Assembly (NCBI RefSeq): GCF_047511655.1
Contig: NC_133397.1
Span: 122,787,308-122,851,307 of the forward strand
Direction: 5' to 3'
DNA: 64,000 nucleotides
Source: Castor canadensis
Lineage: Eukaryota; Chordata; Mammalia; Rodentia; Castoridae
Of this stretch, positions 62,701-64,000 are shown piece by piece. Under the pieces are notes generated by a model, which was not told the origin of the DNA, ran no database searches, and worked only from the letters and a program-made list of their open reading frames with translations. The translations under genes and the position numbers were made by a program. Numbering within the stretch: the stretch's first letter is position 1; each line of letters begins with the position of its first letter.

Positions 62701-63186
62701 TTCATTTCATAATACTACTGGAAAATACTGTGCTCACAATAAATAAGAACAAAGTGACAAACAGCAAATGAGTTTTTTATTAGCCTGGCTGCTAAGCACA
62801 TATGTAACCAGGGTTGAATTCTCATTGACTTCCCATAGACTGGACCATACTATACAAATACTTACTGTAGACCTCAAGTTCTTTGGTAGTCTCCCTTTCT
62901 TTGGGCACAGAATCAATTTCATCAATGTGTAATTTAGCTCTGCAAACAAGAGCTTTTCCAATATCCTCAATGACAGGAGTAAAGGTTACTTCTAAACTCT
63001 TGGTTTCCAGAGACTTCCTGTCCATATCCTCCAGAAACTCCTCCTTCTTCATGAGATGGTCATCTTTCAATAAATCCATCTCCAGCCTGTCAAACGGGTA
63101 TACATCAGGGACAACACACTTGACTGTGATAGGCTTCCCGACCTCTAGAGGGCCACTCAAATGAATCTCTGGATCCTTTGGGAAAG
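50639..63186 (-). CDS. VCAM1: VCAM1 (vascular cell adhesion molecule 1), exons D2 to C-terminus
   Basis: VCAM1 is a type I membrane protein of the immunoglobulin superfamily. It is induced on endothelium by inflammatory cytokines and binds integrins alpha4beta1 and alpha4beta7 on leukocytes. The window holds seven coding exons in minus order: 62866-63186, 61128-61394, 59659-59934, 57614-57934, 56484-56750, 53997-54263 and 50639-50799. Every border has GT and AG, all introns are phase 1, and no frame is broken, so the gene looks functional. Exon sizes 321, 267, 276, 321, 267 reflect the known duplication D1-D3/D4-D6. The signal-peptide and D1 exons lie beyond the right edge, since 63187-64000 has no Ig-type frame. 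I recognise it from the domain sequences and above all from the transmembrane and cytoplasmic exon. Confidence 0.98.
50800..53996 (-). other. VCAM1 intron between D7 and last exon
   Basis: A 3.2-kb intron. It contains an L2-like remnant at 51550-51680 and otherwise largely unassigned sequence. The frame at 53523-53780 (85 residues) shows no domain and no splice context, so I do not call it. Confidence 0.8.
51550..51680 (+). repeat. L2 3'-end fragment
   Basis: 'gactgtaagctacataaaga' then 'cagggatgtctgg' and, further on, 'cttggcataaagggtacttg' follow the L2 tail. Confidence 0.6.
53997..54263 (-). CDS. VCAM1: VCAM1 exon for Ig domain 7
   Basis: 267 bases, 89 codons in phase 1. Ig features: '[20 protein letters not shown]', first cysteine in 'VIISCTC', tryptophan in 'ETWIILKKK', and second cysteine in 'DAGVYECES'. 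The acceptor is 'ctcttttcag'. The donor AAAG|GTGTGC keeps GT and +5 G but departs from the consensus at +4 and +6. Reading through this donor gives an open 20-residue hydrophobic extension to a stop near 53935. Confidence 0.97.
54447..54737 (-). repeat. Trimeric SINE in VCAM1 intron
   Basis: Plus-strand order: ID complement ('gttgaaatcagggctttgtc', 'tttgagccactccacctgcc'), B1 complement ('cagatagggtcttgctttat' to 'ccacagcacccagcc'), second B1 complement ('gatgaggtcttgtgaacttt' to 'ctgctgtgcctggct'). Confidence 0.85.
55190..55280 (-). repeat. B1 SINE fragment
   Basis: Plus-strand 'cttgagataaggtctcccta' and 'ggttagcctcaaacttgtga' is the complement of a B1. Confidence 0.75.
55326..55400 (+). 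repeat. ID-like SINE, 5' truncated
   Basis: 'aatcaaatggtagagcgcct', 'gcctagcaagcaccaggccc' and 'tgagttccaaccccagcact'. One of the best preserved ID-like parts in the window. Confidence 0.85.
56042..56362 (-). repeat. Trimeric SINE in VCAM1 intron
   Basis: ID complement ('tggtgctggggtttgaactt', 'cttgagccgtgcctccagtg'), B1 complement ('gagatagggtctcattttta' to 'catggaacaccgaacc'), second B1 complement ('ggttgagatggtgtatcctg' to 'ttacaggcatgagccacc'). Confidence 0.85.
56484..56750 (-). CDS. VCAM1: VCAM1 exon for Ig domain 6
   Basis: 267 bases in phase 1. It opens VAPKDP, has the first cysteine in '[15 protein letters not shown]', tryptophan in 'TLWSRQL', and the second cysteine in '[14 protein letters not shown]', and closes 'KEVELIIQ'. 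Possible N-glycosylation sites are NMT and NTT. Acceptor 'accttttcag', donor CAAG|GTGAGC. It is the closest relative of the D3 exon, as expected from the D1-D3/D4-D6 duplication. Confidence 0.98.
57614..57934 (-). CDS. VCAM1: VCAM1 exon for Ig domain 5
   Basis: 321 bases in phase 1. '[20 protein letters not shown]' leads to cysteines in '[13 protein letters not shown]' and '[14 protein letters not shown]', and it closes 'TQTLYVN'. Acceptor 'acatttgcag', donor AACG|GTAAGTG. It is the partner of the D2 exon: same length and the same 'VYP.D.LE' signature. Confidence 0.98.
58255..58450 (+). repeat. MIR-like remnant
   Basis: 'gaatgcttagtgtgaactaa', 'ttggtattatttaccttatt' and 'ttatagcttaggaaaactga' follow MIR order within the intron between D4 and D5. 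Confidence 0.6.
59659..59934 (-). CDS. VCAM1: VCAM1 exon for Ig domain 4 (integrin-binding)
   Basis: 276 bases in phase 1. It opens '[20 protein letters not shown]', carries the paired cysteines '[17 protein letters not shown]' and 'HSYLCTVTC', and keeps the integrin-binding loop IDSPL (codons at 59798-59812). In VCAM1, D1 and D4 are the two alpha4-integrin binding domains, so this copy looks binding-competent. Acceptor 'ccttcccag', donor TACT|GTAAGTGA. In humans this exon is alternatively skipped. Nothing here shows whether that happens in this species. Confidence 0.98.
60250..60350 (+). repeat. MIR-like remnant
   Basis: 'gtgtcaggcttcatgcacac' and 'tgttattgcatttaatcttg', then 'acaacaatttcatgagc', follow MIR order. 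Confidence 0.55.
60500..60622 (+). repeat. MIR-like remnant, 3' part
   Basis: 'cttatctgtaaatggagact', then 'aagtgccaggaacacagcag' and 'gtgtttggtaaatgctgtta'. Confidence 0.6.
61128..61394 (-). CDS. VCAM1: VCAM1 exon for Ig domain 3
   Basis: 267 bases in phase 1. It opens [20 protein letters not shown], with cysteines in '[17 protein letters not shown]' and '[14 protein letters not shown]', and closes 'KEVELIVQ'. It has an NAT glycosylation sequon. Acceptor 'gccttttcag', donor CAAG|GTGAGTA (strong). Confidence 0.98.
61578..61593. repeat. Target-site duplication of intronic L1 tail (left)
   Basis: 'atgcttgttattttta' recurs without mismatch at 61799-61814. Confidence 0.9.
61594..61798 (-). mobile_element. 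Very short 5'-truncated L1 in VCAM1 intron
   Basis: About 160 bases of the L1 3' end, close to 22618-22780 ('tattcatatgtgcatacaag', 'cccagcagaaactattttgt'), plus a tail seen as T-rich sequence with a (tttg)n run at 61605-61626. Flanked by a perfect 16-bp target-site duplication. On the element's strand the duplication begins with A-rich sequence, as in L1-primed insertion. Confidence 0.95.
61799..61814. repeat. Target-site duplication of intronic L1 tail (right)
   Basis: Exact partner of 61578-61593. Confidence 0.9.
62530..62680 (+). repeat. MIR element
   Basis: 'gatattattatattcccctt', 'gacagggaaatagagaaatt' and 'aagtaacccttggtcacaca', then 'gccaggaattaaactcaagt', is MIR core and 3' part. 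Confidence 0.8.
62866..63186 (-). CDS. VCAM1: VCAM1 exon for Ig domain 2
   Basis: 321 bases, 107 codons in phase 1. '[20 protein letters not shown]' leads to cysteines in '[15 protein letters not shown]' and '[14 protein letters not shown]', and it closes 'TTKELEVY'. Acceptor 'catgtcttgcag', donor TACA|GTAAGTA. In VCAM1, D2 packs against D1 and supports integrin binding. Reading through the donor gives a stop within 20 residues, so the shorter upstream ATG frame is not a real start. Confidence 0.98.
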
Positions 63187-64000
63187 CTGCAAGACATGAA
63201 TACATTAAGGGGGCTTTCTGCTTGGGTTGATAAAATGTCTTACTGCTCTAAAACCATGCAAATCAAATCTAATGTTTTTGTTAATGTCATATTAAAATAG
63301 CAGAATTAATTGTTTAAGTAGCTTTTTATACCTTAGAAGTAAGATTCAGAATTAACCACATAATAGAGGGTTCTTCAATTTTGATCTGTAAATATTAAAA
63401 GTTGTAGGTTGTTAGAGTAAAAGAAGAGAGGAAACCTTAACATTTATTGAGACTTGTATTTGTTGTAGATTTAGAATAAATGATTGTTTTATCCTCACAA
63501 TAACCATAAGCGATAAGGACCATATTTCTCAGTTAAGAAAATTTGGATTATCATTTGTGCATCTTGCCTGAGGACACACACATGGTGAACACCAAAGCTG
63601 GGATTGAAATTTGAGATTTCTATTATTGCGGATTAATACTATTCTCTTGTTTTAGTCAGGAAAGACATAGTTCTATTTTACAATCTTTGCAAAGAATAGT
63701 TATGCAAGATATGCTAAGAAATTAAAAGTGACTTCAGAAAGATGGCTTTAAAAATGGTGTCTTTGACAAGAATTCATCCATCAGAAAGACAGATACTTCT
63801 GTGCAAGCTTTCAATGCTAGATTTTGCTTCCTGAGATACCTAACTCAATGCTCCAACCAGCACGCTACTGAGCCTTCTGGTCCAGAGGACCACACTGTCT
63901 CATCTCCTTCGCACTGGTTACTTTCTTCCTTATACTCTTGTCGTGATGGTAACACAGTGGTAAATTCAAAACTATGTAGTAAGAAGACAAAGGCCCCATG
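63187..64000 (-). other. VCAM1 intron between D1 and D2 (partial)
   Basis: No Ig-type frame is present up to the window edge, so the D1 exon is further right. A MIR-like remnant occupies about 63438-63625. Confidence 0.75.
63438..63625 (+). repeat. MIR element
   Basis: 'acatttattgagacttgtat', 'tatcctcacaataaccataa' and 'ctgaggacacacacatggtg', then 'aaagctgggattgaaa', is a nearly full MIR. Confidence 0.8.

Overview
This window is rodent-like mammalian nuclear DNA: AT-rich, intron- and repeat-dominated, with one multi-exon protein gene, one processed pseudogene and dozens of retroelements. Many SINEs join a B1 (7SL-derived) part to an ID-like, tRNA-derived part ending 'ccctgagttcaaaccccagtaccaccaaaa', and there is a matching L1 family. 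This points to a non-murid rodent. Castor (beaver) or another castorimorph is my best guess, from memory of its SINEs and not proven here.

Right end (about 49950-63186, minus strand): the 3' two thirds of VCAM1. Six consecutive Ig-domain exons (D2 to D7) and the terminal transmembrane/cytoplasmic exon are all open, in phase 1, with GT/AG borders. Exon lengths are 321, 267, 276, 321, 267, 267 and 161 coding bases. The signal-peptide and D1 exons lie beyond base 64000. The introns hold B1/ID SINEs, MIR remnants and a short L1 tail with a perfect 16-bp target-site duplication.

Left and centre (1 to about 49950): sequence downstream of VCAM1 with no intact gene that I recognise. It contains a ZFP42 (REX1) processed pseudogene with poly-A tail and 10-bp target-site duplications (41418-43239). 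It also has a 3.7-kb 5'-truncated L1 with target-site duplications (22591-26334), several shorter or older L1 pieces, and L2 and MIR fragments. Three LTRs are of MaLR and ERVL type. Microsatellites and a long polypyrimidine tract complete it.

Two structures stand out as unexplained. One is a roughly 0.5-kb inverted duplication (2174-2680 versus 6348-6906) with a 28-bp third fragment at 3071-3098. The other is a near-identical 132/135-bp direct duplication (36691-36822 and 37412-37546). A SINE arrangement of B1+B1+ID recurs and looks like a real trimeric family. I found no CRISPR, operon or other prokaryote-type system, and nothing that amounts to a new multi-gene system.
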